Source: Euclidia mi (lineage: Eukaryota; Arthropoda; Insecta; Lepidoptera; Erebidae). Taken from it: 64,000 bases of DNA. The notes beneath the pieces were generated by a model. That model ran no database searches. It was given only the letters and a program-made list of their open reading frames with translations, and was not told the origin of the DNA. Positions within the stretch are counted from its first letter, which is position 1, and every line of letters begins with the position of its first letter. The position numbers were made by a program, and so were the translations under genes. The stretch spans positions 58,070,047 to 58,134,046 of the forward strand of contig OX123197.2 of the NCBI GenBank assembly GCA_944739405.2, read 5' to 3'. This document shows, piece by piece, positions 23,687 to 32,645 of this stretch.

Positions 23687-23956
23687 AATGGAAGGAAAGA
23701 GGAACCCACCACGCACCCTCGAATTGACCACCCCAACCATTGCAATAGAAAAAGGTTGACAATATCGAACTCCTCTAAAAGGATAAGGGATATAGGAATG
23801 GTATGGGTTCCAGGAAGATACCTGACTTGCAGTAGCCCGCTGTATGCGCCGACTATTCTTCTACACGTGTTTCGCCTCTGCACGAGGCATCCTCAGGAAC
23901 GATGGGCAACGACTGAGCGCTTTCCAACCGTGGGCATGTGTTATAAACGATTGTAC
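23687..23956 (-). repeat. PLE pseudo-LTR, left copy
   Basis: Nearly identical to 27049-27317; the two differ at only a few positions, such as the ribozyme cleavage-site base. It overlaps the last codons of the ORF (stop at 23853) and carries a hammerhead motif at 23855-23903. Near identity of the copies implies a recent insertion. Confidence 0.85.
23855..23903 (-). ncRNA. Hammerhead ribozyme motif, PLE left pLTR copy
   Basis: On the minus strand the conserved core is complete. CUGAGGA (23896-23890) is followed by stem II GCCUC/GAGGC closed by GUGCA. GAAA (23873-23870) comes next, then a four-pair stem III made by the palindrome ACAC/GUGU (23870-23863) with no loop. The scissile position follows the UA dinucleotide (A at 23862), and flanking GUUC/GAA(G) can pair as stem I. 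Hammerheads with tiny stem III are an established feature of PLEs and are expected to work best as dimers. This copy has A at the cleavage site (UA, allowed by the NUH rule). Confidence 0.8.
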
Positions 23957-24980
23957 TTTCTAATCCCCTCCCTCCGTTGCTCGACTGATGTGAGTCATTA
24001 TGACGGTGTGCGAATATATTCAGCAATGGGGACCCGTTAAAGTTGGTTTGATCGTTCAGTAATGTATGCTTGTTCCGCTTTAAAATCTCTAATTGTTCCA
24101 ATACGCACATTCTAATACCCTTTTGACAAGTGTGTATGACGTCAAATGAATGTCCGCTATTTAAGGTATGACCCGATTCAAGTAAATGTTCGGCAAAATG
24201 AGACTTTTCCGGCTGGTTGTTTCTAAACGCCGCTAAATGTTCTTTATATCTCAGCTCGAAACTTCGACCCGTCTGTCCTATGTACTTATTTTGGCATTGG
24301 TCGCATGTTAAGCAGTAAATACCGGACTTTTTGTTCTTGCATACTTTATCTTTACCATTGCAAAGAAATTTTGACGTTTTGTATGGTTTATAGGCTGATC
24401 TGATACCGTTCCTCCTCAGTATACGCGCCATACGGTCAGTTATGCTTCCAAAATAGGTAAGAACAGCGGTATTATTTATAGGTTCTTTTATAGAGGGATA
24501 TAAAAGTGACTTGGTCATTCTTAGTTGTTTTCCTCTAATCATCTTATCAATTAGGCGTTTACTATACCCGTTGGATTGAGCTATATGATAAATAGTATTT
24601 AATTCTCTGTTATATGATTCTATATTCAGTGGTACATTTAATAATCTATGAATCATACTGTGAAATGCTGCCATTTTGTGTTGCGATGGATGACAGGACG
24701 ATGCTGGTATTGTACTATCTGTATACGTCGGTTTACGATAAATTTCAAATGAGTGTGAGGTGCCCTCCCTTTTGATAGTCAAATCTAAGAAGTTTATTGA
24801 GCTGTTTTGTTCTATCGCCAATTCGAACTTAATTTTGGGGTGTATGCTATTAATTCTTGTAAGAATACAGTGAAGCTGACGTTCTGTGCCCTTCCAAGCC
24901 AGCAAAATATCGTCCACGAATCTATAATAATATAAGATGTTCGGTTCTTTTACCAAATGCTCGTGTTCGTAGTTATTCAT
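23950..24980 (-). CDS. PLE ORF C-terminal part: RT motif with VDD box and GIY-YIG endonuclease
   Basis: Continues the ORF of 25604-27038 across the retroposon insertion. It starts MNNYEHEHLVKEPN and contains the RT catalytic box YYRFVDDILLAW (residues about 18-29). The thumb region follows, then the C-terminal GIY-YIG nuclease with SGIYCLTCDQCQNKYIGQTG, catalytic Arg in RSFELRYKEH, and a conserved SHFAEHLLESGH. The open frame runs to a stop at 23853 inside the pLTR. GIY-YIG is the endonuclease of canonical Penelope elements and makes the target nick used for priming. No internal stop in this part. Confidence 0.92.
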
Positions 24981-24990
24981 AAAGATATCT

Positions 24991-25595
24991 TTTTTTTTTT
25001 TTTTTTTTTGGTATCGGGTTGGAAAATCCTCATGGAGTCCCTCCGCCCCGGGGGAAGGACGAAGGGGACTGTCAGACTCTTACTGACTAAAAACCAACCC
25101 GTGTTCCTCATGTACCCGTGTGTCGGAGGGTAGGGATTCGCATAAGCATTCGTCACTACCCCCCGACGGGTATTGGCCCGCCAGATGGTCAGGCGGGCCC
25201 CGAACAAAACCCCCTTGGCGGCGGATGAAGGTGTTGGGCTCCGCCGCCAAAACACTCAGCGGCCGCAGAGGATAGGGAGGACGGCAACGCAACACCGCAT
25301 CTCCTCTTCCTCTGCGGCCCCACCGCGACGCAACGATGGTGCGCCTCCATTTGGTCGCGGGAGATAGGGCGCGCGGCAACGCAACACCGACACGCCTCTC
25401 CTCCCGCGACCGCACCCGACTGCGAGGGACAGAAGAACTGTCCCTCGCACCCGCCCTTTGGACGCATCCTGCGCAGGCCTCCGTCAAGCCCACGCGGAGC
25501 GTCCCCTCCTGGATCCCTCTTAGCTTCACCGCGGGTCACCAATCCACGGTTACTAAGCCCCCCCACCACGACAAGGTGGAGATCCCACGGGGGGG
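24991..25595 (-). mobile_element. GC-rich structured poly(A) retroposon, copy 1, inserted in PLE ORF
   Basis: A 605 bp insertion with a 16 bp target duplication ATTCATAAAGATATCT (24975-24990 and 25596-25611). On the minus strand it starts CCCCCGTGGGATCTCC and ends in an 18 or so base poly(A) (poly(T) at 24991-25008). It is far more GC-rich than its surroundings and is built from hairpins. It has overlapping open frames on both strands but none conserved with the second copy (50309-50918), so I do not call a protein. A SINE-like or 5'-derived nonautonomous LINE is possible. Confidence 0.85.
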
Positions 25596-25603
25596 ATTCA
25601 TAA

Positions 25604-27038
25604 AGATATCTGCTAACAACGGACTAAGCGGTGAACCCATGGCCAAACCCTCCTTCTGTAAGTAGTACTCGTTGTTGAATTGAAAATAATTTTGTTTACT
25701 GCATAACTCGGTTAATTTCAAAATATTCTGAATCTGTTCTGGGTGTATTCTATTTCTGCCCAGCAGATTTTTAATTATAACTAAACATTCTTTATACGGG
25801 ACATTTGTAAATAAGCTTTTTACATCCAAAGACACGAGTTTTGTGTTTCTAGGGAGACAGATGTGTTTTATTTTGCTAATCAAATCATAACTATTTTTCA
25901 GGCTGTATTTTGCGGTGAATGACGTCTTCTCTTTAATCAATCCGTTTAAATATTTCGCTAATTTATAAGCTGGAGCGTTGACATATGAGACGACTGGACG
26001 GATGGGCACCTGATCTTTATGTATTTTTGGTAAACCATACAACAGCGGACACTGAGGGTTCATCGGTATAAGACTTTTCGCTAAATAGCAGTTTTGTGGA
26101 AAAAGGTAAGTACTTGACTTGATACTGAGTTTTAATTCTGCATGAAATCGTTTGGTAGGATCGTAGGGCAGACGCTGGAAATCTTCGGTGTGTATTACAT
26201 CTTGTACTTTGCTATTATACTGCGATCTAGACATAATTACAACGGTGTTGCCTTTATCCGCCTTATTTACCACCAAATCATTTTGTTGAATTTTATTTTG
26301 GATGGATTTATATATTTTTAATTCGCAGTTAATGAAATTAGTCGATTTGTATGTTTGTAACTGATGGGCAGCTAAACTCTTGACTATGTTATCTTTTTTA
26401 TTTCTGGTAATAGCTATTTCTGCATCCACCGCCAATGTTTCCAAAGAATATTGCGTAACTTTTTGAGGAATACTATACTTTAATCCCTTCTCCAAAAGTG
26501 AGTTCTCGTCACGTGTGAAAATAGTGTTCGAAAGATTATTTATTCTGGGATGAAATTGATGATTACAAGTGGTGTTGCCAGTATAGTCTGAAGGTGGTGT
26601 TATTCTTCCTATCAGTTCATGTAACTTCCTACTTTGAATGATGTATTTCTCGTGAGCTACAGTTGACGCTAATTCCCTAGCTTTTTGGTCTAATAAATCG
26701 AACTCGACATTGTGTAACTTGAATGAAAGTTCTAAGTCTAGTATTTTTAAATGTAGTTTTAAATTATCGCGAACCGTAAACCAACGTCTTGCCTCTTCAC
26801 CTAGCCAAATTTTTTGAGCTTTTTGTATCGCTATATTGGCAGCCCGACTGTGCGTATTGGAACGTATAGTAATATAATTTGGAATGACATTGTAATATTT
26901 ACATTTCTGATTGAACCACACGTTTTGACATGCGACCCGGTGTTGCTTCGTAAGTTTGATGTATAATTTCGCCTGTACAGCTATGCTTGCTGATTTGATA
27001 TAGTTGATTGAATCAGGCGTTACTTGGCGGAACTCCAT
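25604..27038 (-). CDS. PLE ORF N-terminal part: reverse transcriptase
   Basis: Starts MEFRQVTPDSINYIK and runs about 478 residues before the retroposon insertion; residues annotated beyond FMN come from the retroposon. Family blocks are DLVVNKADKGNTVVIMSRSQY, CPLLYGLPKIHKDQVPIRPVVS, LVSLDVKSLFTNVPYKE (first catalytic Asp) and GLAMGSPLSPLLADIFMN. This matches Penelope-type RTs, which are related to telomerase RT. The frame continues after the insertion at 24980. I see no other lesion, so only the retroposon disables this copy. Confidence 0.92.
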
Positions 27039-27048
27039 TGTAACCTAA

Positions 27049-27317
27049 TGGAAGGAAAGAGGAACCCACCACGCACCCTCGAATTGACCACCCCAACTAT
27101 TGCAATAGAAAAAGGTTGACAATATCGAACTCCTCTAAAAGGATAAGGGATATAGGAATGGTATGGGTTCCAGGAAGATACCTGACTTGCAGTAGCCCGC
27201 TGTATGCGCCGACTATTCTTCGACACGTGTTTCGCCTCTGCACGAGGCATCCTCAGGAACGATGGGCAACGACTGAGCGCTTTCCAACCGTGGGCATGTG
27301 TTATAAACGATTGTACT
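27049..27317 (-). repeat. PLE pseudo-LTR, right copy (truncated by assembly gap)
   Basis: Direct repeat of 23687-23956, upstream of the ORF start (ATG at 27038). In PLEs this copy carries the promoter. Its far end is lost in the N run at 27318-27517. Confidence 0.85.
27215..27263 (-). ncRNA. Hammerhead ribozyme motif, PLE right pLTR copy
   Basis: Same architecture as the left copy: CUGAGGA (27256-27250), stem II GCCUC/GAGGC, GAAA (27233-27230) and palindromic ACAC/GUGU stem III. Here the cleavage triplet is the classical GUC, with C at 27222. The right copy is therefore the better candidate for efficient cleavage. Confidence 0.82.
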
Positions 27318-27517
27318 NNNNNNNNNNNNNNNNNNNNNNNNNNNNNNNNNNNNNNNNNNNNNNNNNNNNNNNNNNNNNNNNNNNNNNNNNNNNNNNNNNN
27401 NNNNNNNNNNNNNNNNNNNNNNNNNNNNNNNNNNNNNNNNNNNNNNNNNNNNNNNNNNNNNNNNNNNNNNNNNNNNNNNNNNNNNNNNNNNNNNNNNNNN
27501 NNNNNNNNNNNNNNNNN
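27318..27517. other. Assembly gap of exactly 200 N
   Basis: The N run is flanked by inverted copies of the same PLE terminus (about 27000-27317 against 27518-27650). The assembler most likely failed on a palindrome. The round length suggests a placeholder. Confidence 0.95.
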
Positions 27518-27650
27518 GGAGTTCGATATTGTCAACCTTTTTCTATTGCAATATTTGGGGTGGTCAATTCGAGGGTGCGTGGTGGGTTCCTCTTCCTTCC
27601 ATTAGGTTACAATGGAGTTCCGCCAAGTAATGCCTGATTCAATCAACTAT
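27518..27650 (+). repeat. Inverted partial copy of the PLE terminus
   Basis: Reverse complement of about 27000-27132, covering the ORF start and the beginning of the pLTR. With 27000-27317 it forms a large inverted repeat around the gap. Confidence 0.85.
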
Positions 27651-28172
27651 AGATTTAAAAATCTACTAGTCATTACTGAATGATCAAGAATATTTACATT
27701 AAAATCACCACAAACTATAATACCTTTCTTATTGCTCCTAATTTTAGTAATTGCATCTTCAATAACTGATTCAAACAAGCTAAAGTTACTTAACGATGGA
27801 CGATATACAGCATATGATAATATGCTGCTCAAGTTCTACACATGACAGTTCCACGGTGCGTTCTATAGACAAACTTGCTATATCTTTCCGTTCTTTACAA
27901 TGTTAAGCTATTTGAAACAATAATCAAGGATCCACCATGAATAGCGTGTTTCCTAGAGAAGGCACTGTGTACGTGTATTGCGAGTTATTTAAGAATTTAA
28001 TTTGGTACTCTTTTAGCCAGTGTTCTGTAATACACATAACTTGTATACTGTGATTTTCTAAATATAAACTTAATTCTAAATCCTTGCCAGATAGACCTTG
28101 TATATTTTGATGTGCTACATTCAGTTGAATTTGTCTACCCTTTGTCCTAGTCTTAAGTTTAAAGAACTTGTG
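27651..28172 (-). pseudogene. LINE-C ORF2 N-terminal segment: APE endonuclease
   Basis: The minus strand from about 28140 reads LNVAHQNIQGLSGKDLELS, CITEHWL, a broken middle with a stop near 27925, then the catalytic GIIVCGDFNVNILDH block, ending at the PLE insertion point (SRFLNL). It joins 22307-23686. At least one frameshift or stop lies between 27835 and 27960. Confidence 0.8.
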
Positions 28173-28208
28173 TCAGTATATTCAATAGAAGAATTATAAA
28201 GATAGGAA

Positions 28209-29727
28209 CTATTTACAGAAGCTAAATTCTTGATACCCTACATGTACCTGTGTCATTTTGTAAATAAATGCTAGTAATTTAGCAACTTGTCTTCTATAAA
28301 ATAGTGGCAGATACATAGTATCTTTGGTCAATGTAAAATTACTAATAAAATTATTAATGTCAAATAATAAAATAAAATCTTTATATTGCCATGTCAAATT
28401 GTATAAGCACAAGTTGAGTTCATGAATATAACTATTCATTGTTTCATTTAAGCTATAAGAATAAGGCAAAGCAAGAGTTATAAATTTGCATTCATATTTC
28501 CTATGAAGCGATAACATTACTTCTGTCAAATTAAATATATCCTTTTTAGTCACCGTTGGGCTATCACCATAATTATGTGATAATTATTGTAGACTGCCTA
28601 TCAAATATTGTTGTATTTAATGTATTAATTAGATATGTAAATGAAGACCCTGGATAACAATAATTGATAGTATTGTGTTGTGTCAGCTCACAATTTATTA
28701 AACTACCTAAACCTACACCAAGCCTATCTGAGAACATATAAACTTTATTTGTGCCAGAATTCTTACCTAAAGAAGACTTACCTGTTCTATTATTCACTGA
28801 ACAAGTACTTTTATCACTTTCGCAAATAATCTGGGACTCACAAGTGGGTAATGTTGGTTTTATGATATTCAAACAACTATTGGTATTTGTTAAGGCCTTT
28901 ACATATTCTAAATTTTGCCTCCCCACCTGTGCAATCTCATCATATTTCATAATATACTCCTGAACCTGATTTTCATATTGCGTGTTCATTCTACTTATTT
29001 GAGATTGTAAGGAAGTAATTTGACTTTTAAGATCCCTAGTATGTTTGTCATATAACATTTTGCCATTAATCAACTCTGCATTGTAATTGTCTAACTCCAT
29101 TAACAAATCTGAACGCTCAGAAACTAAACATTTATATTGCTGAGATGTTATCTTAGTTTTCCTATATTGCTTTAGACTAAGAATGAGTTTCCTAATATGT
29201 TTATTTAATTTATTATACTTTCAATGCCGTTTCAGACAATTAATGTTTATTTTTAATTGTTTTGAATCTAAGCCTAATCTATTACCTACAACCTCTGAGT
29301 AAAGGTTCTGAGTTTTATTACTGTTTAATATCTCTACAGTTTGTTCTAGTGATTTAATCTTAGTAAATGATTGTTCTAAACAGCATTCTAGTTCCCTAAT
29401 GCGACTCATAGACCATGAATGGGCATCATTGTAAGCGGTCAATAAATGGATTTCTTCCTGTAACCTATCTCGCTGGGCCAGTGTGTCCATATACTCAATA
29501 TGGAGTTCCGCGAGTTGAGCCTTCAGGTTGGAAACCCTATTGTTGACAATCCTGATGTCCTCTTCACAGTCTGCACGCTCCCTGAGTAGATGATTATTCT
29601 CCTCCTGGCACTTCTTTAATTCCACCAAGGTTACTCTCAGCTGGTTTTCTAGATCCTTCGCTGTGGCCTTCCTGGTCATCATAGTGCTCATTGTGGAATG
29701 GCTCATAGCCAAGGATATGCCAAACAC
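28209..29727 (-). pseudogene. LINE-C ORF1: coiled coil plus SGNH/esterase-like domain
   Basis: Starts near 29727 or at an internal Met shortly after. The first 150 or so residues are a heptad-rich coiled coil (ENQLRVTLVELKKCQEENN, LKAQLAELHIEYMDTLAQRD). An in-frame TGA at 29221-29223 interrupts it, after which the coiled coil resumes (LKSQITSLQSQISRMNTQYE). The C-terminal part resembles the esterase-type ORF1 domain of CR1 elements (VYMFSDRLGVGLGSLIN, NYCYPGSSFTYLI). A frameshift near 28575 separates it from the last block (TLALPYSYSLNETMN). ORF1p would bind element RNA. The family call is moderately confident. Confidence 0.7.
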
Positions 29728-29884
29728 CTATGGACAGAAAAATAATCAAGATGTTAGAGAAGAGATAAAACAGTAATGAGTAGAAGTTTATAGATAATAA
29801 GTAAATAAATATATATAAAAATTAATTATACTATAGCTAGAAGGACAGTAGATAAACAACAGAAAGGGAAAATATATATAAAAA

Positions 29885-29971
29885 TTAACCCCTTGTATGC
29901 CGGAACGCAGATCTACGCGAGACACAATAGCTTTTTAATTGTGTCTGGTATTCCGGCATACAAGAGGTTAA
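29885..29971. mobile_element. 87 bp palindromic TTAA element (piggyBac-like mini-MITE)
   Basis: TTAA at both ends (29885-29888, 29968-29971). The arms AACCCCTTGTATGCCGGAA and its near-perfect complement differ at one position, with an inner stem formed by AGACACAAT/ATTGTGTCT. Almost the whole element can fold into one hairpin. The CCC-type ends and TTAA resemble those of the larger element at 7730-8411. Confidence 0.75.
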
Positions 29972-30912
29972 AGGTGTTATTCTTTTTTTTTAATGATGCA
30001 AAATATGTAGGTAAGTAGAAAAAAAAATATAATCTTGTGAAATTTACTAATTTATATAATTTTTTTACTAACTTATATATGGGCCTTGTCAAAGATATAA
30101 ACACTTAAATTAATGTGAAGTGTTAAGTGTAGTAGGTGTTTGTATGGGGCGTTTGTTCAGTCTTCGATTTTGCTTCCACGTTTTGTCAAGCAAAAGGAGA
30201 CAGAAACTATGCCAGTGTGTGATGGACGAAGCTCACGTTGGTGTGAGCCGAGTAAATGTGTGATGAGGAGTGTAAGTTAATAAGTAAAATACTCCCCGGG
30301 TTTAAAGATGATTTCAAATCCGTCCGTTGACAGCTGGTTATAGATCTGTCCGCCAAAAACTGTTTGTATCGAGGTTTCAAACACCAAACTGAATATCTTT
30401 CACACTTTACTTTACTATTTACTTTCTATTTAACAACAATAATGAGATATAAGCATTAAATATTCATTTAAAATTAAATAAAACTTTTAAAATTACGGAG
30501 CTACGTAATTTCACGTCTGACGTTTCCAGTGTTGCCAAAGAGTTTCTGTATGTATGTAAATTTAATAATTTGCAAACTAGATACGATAATAACTTTATGT
30601 GTATGTTATTTATAGCACACAATTCGACATAAAGTTATTATTCCTATCAAGGCTGGTAGGCTTAACTTAAAAATATGGCTGTCGATGTACGTGAAGAAGT
30701 TATATGACAACAAAGTTTATAACGATAAATAATATATTTATATCGGCAATAATTAGAAAGACAAACTTTAGAGGAGACGACAAACCCTAAAAAAGTTATT
30801 AGACCAATGGTACAGAACGGACACGTATTTCAACTAATTTGTTTAAAGGAAAGTGAGCCATATACTTATAAGATTTGAGTTGATTATAAATATCATGTTA
30901 TTTTGTTACCAG
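29972..30912. other. No recognisable gene; includes a 15 bp-arm inverted repeat
   Basis: AT-rich. 30586-30600 (ATAATAACTTTATGT) and 30627-30641 are perfect inverted arms around a 26 bp loop. About 30120-30300 is slightly more GC-rich and could be LINE-C 5' leader or unique sequence; I cannot tell. Confidence 0.4.
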
Positions 30913-31029
30913 GTATCATGGATCCCACATCGCGACATCCACCTGCTGACGTCAGGCTGGATGACGTATACATCTGACCAGAGATTCATCAGTGTACACA
31001 ATCCTCATACGGAGGACTGGATACTGAAG
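30913..31029 (+). CDS. Dpr-family gene exon 2, middle of Ig domain 1
   Basis: A clean internal exon of 39 codons between a TTTTGTTACCAG acceptor and a GTAAGC donor. It reads VSWIPHRDIHLLTSG then WMTYTSDQRFISVHNPHTEDW, ending ILK. It matches the most conserved Dpr segment, with the Ig tryptophan in VSW, the HRDIHLLT motif and TYTSDQRF. Two positions differ from the usual pattern: Pro replaces the usual basic residue after VSWI, and WM replaces the usual RY. That is compatible with relaxed constraint. The next exon should start with the YPQKRDSG...YEC segment; I did not find it. Confidence 0.88.
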
Positions 31030-31544
31030 GTAAGCAAAGAAATTAGCTCATAGATATAATCTGTTGAAAGATTCTGAGTTACCTGTTGGTGTGTGATACC
31101 TATTGGTAAGCTGAAGGTGGGCGATTCCCACCCCGAAAATGTTTCTTTGTGTGATGAACAAGATCGTGATTTGTTCTGTGTCTAGGTGATTTTTTTTAAG
31201 TATGTGTATCAACTAATTGGCTGAAGTAGTACTAGCGCTAGTGCTTAGTTTGGCTCAAATAATAATATTATTTGTAATATTCAAACCAAGGTACGCAACT
31301 TTATTGAAAGGTATAATCTAAAATATAATATTTCAGGTATCCCTTTACTTTTTCCTGTAGTTTGTTCGAGCTTGTCTAGATAAGCCCATTGTGAAGTTAA
31401 GTTCAGATTAAATTGTTCATTATTTTTGCTAAACGGCGAAAGAAAACGTGATAAGGAATTTTCATGTCTAAGCATTCTCCATAATAAACGAGAAAGTCAT
31501 CTGAATTCTGTCGACACGCACTTGACCAGCGTGAACTTTACTAG

Positions 31545-31860
31545 TCTTATCCTTCTTATAGTGAGGAAAGGCCTATGCCCAACAGTGGGACAGATTATAA
31601 AACAACGGTGATAACGTTAACATCGTCCGTGTGGTGACGGGTTAAAAATACGGAATACCAAAACCCCATATCATCCCATGGGTGTCGTAAGAGCCGATAC
31701 AGGGAGCATATAATTCAGAGAACAGCACTGTAAGATAAGGAAAACTTGATACAAACCCTATACCAACCCGTTTGGCCAGCGTGGTATAGTAGGCCAATTC
31801 CTCCTTTCAAAGAAGAGGCCTAGTCCAGCAGTGGACTGCAAAAGGCTGACGATGAACGTT
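31545..31860 (+). repeat. RTE/SINE 3' untranslated repeats
   Basis: Two lepidopteran 3'-end words lie in tandem: GAGGAAAGGCCTATGCCCAAC (about 31562) and CAAAGAAGAGGCCTAGTCCAGCAGTGG (about 31808). The 31640-31855 block has an inverted relative at 58610-58860. Confidence 0.55.
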
Positions 31861-31920
31861 TACAAGCCTGTATCGCTCGTAGATGTACTGCTCACAACTG
31901 GTATATGAACTTATTATTAT

Positions 31921-32132
31921 TTTAATAAAGACAACTCCCGCATTTGGACTAAATCCTGTGTCGCGGGGGACTTTACAAACATACAACTAACGCGGAAAAT
32001 GAACACCCAGGCTCGAAACAACAATTTATGGATCACACAAAGTGTTGTCTCGTGTGGGAATCGAACCCACAACACTCGGCGCAGTGTCAAGCGGCGAGGC
32101 GGCCGCTTAAACCACTACGCCAACCGTGCAGT
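31921..32132 (-). mobile_element. tRNA-derived SINE with intact A and B boxes
   Basis: The minus strand starts with the A box TGGCGTAGTGGTTTAAGC and has the B box GGGTTCGATTCCCA about 45 bases downstream, matching the pol III internal promoter pattern. A body of about 130 bp follows, ending in a TTATTAAAATAATAATAA tail. It is a different family from the 14690-type SINE. Confidence 0.85.
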
Positions 32133-32420
32133 CAACTGATTGTTTATTTTGGCCGTCACCCAATAAGCCTAATGTAATCAAAATTCCAAGACATGACATT
32201 TAAGTAAACGAGCTTCCATTAATATTATTATAGTCAGCTAAAGCTCAGTTATTAACACTATTATTTTACAGAACCGTATATAATGTAACTTCAGCTCTTA
32301 TTTCAACCTCTATTGTTCTAACAAAAGAAAGCCTACATTAGTCTTCAAGGGCCCGAAGCGTTAATCACATAAAATTGTAAGTATACCGTCATCATGTACA
32401 CTTAGTTTTACAATATTTTT

Positions 32421-32640
32421 TTTATAGACTAACGCCTGTATCCCCGAAGGGAAGGCAGAGGTTTAATACTACACCCACATTCCGCCACGAATGTTTAGGT
32501 CCCACGTAATAGGGGGCGAGCCTATTGCCGTTACCGGGCACATCACCAGACTCCGTGCTGCTACTGAGAATTTGGTAAAACCCAGTAACAATTTTGCCCG
32601 ACCCGGGAATCGAACCCAGAATCTCCGATCAGCAGTCGCG
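32421..32640 (-). mobile_element. tRNA-derived SINE (14690 family), interrupted by LINE-D tail
   Basis: Carries the 3' word CCCTTCGGGGATACAGGCGTTAG, the CTCAGTAGCAGCACGGAGTC body and the B box GGGTTCGATTCCCGGGTC on the minus strand. The ATT-rich tail of LINE-D starts directly where the tRNA-like head should continue. Confidence 0.75.
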
Positions 32641-32645
32641 CACAC

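Larger units (their letters stand above)
23687..27650 (-). mobile_element. Penelope-like element (PLE) with pLTRs, GIY-YIG endonuclease and hammerhead ribozymes, inserted in LINE-C
   Basis: Flanked by the 12 bp duplication AGATTTAAAAAT (23675-23686 and 27651-27662). A terminal segment at 23687-23956 is repeated in direct orientation at about 27049-27317. After a 200-N gap, the start of the same segment plus about 50 bp of the ORF start appears inverted at 27518-27650. Directly repeated pseudo-LTRs plus an inverted partial copy are typical of PLE insertions. The coding region (27038-23853) holds RT and GIY-YIG domains and is split only by a 605 bp retroposon (24991-25595). Confidence 0.92.

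Noticed and set aside
23976..24000. CGACTGATGTGAGT as a possible second hammerhead core in the PLE
   Set aside because: The sequence does not fit CUGANGA and no GAAA box with a stem II follows on either strand.
25080..25569. Several 100-150 aa ORFs inside the GC-rich retroposon
   Set aside because: High GC gives long open frames on both strands. None is kept in the same frame in the second copy (50309-50918), so coding is unlikely.
31921..32132. Possible true tRNA gene because A and B boxes are intact
   Set aside because: A body of about 130 bp and an A/T-rich tail follow, and the cloverleaf arms do not close; it is a SINE.
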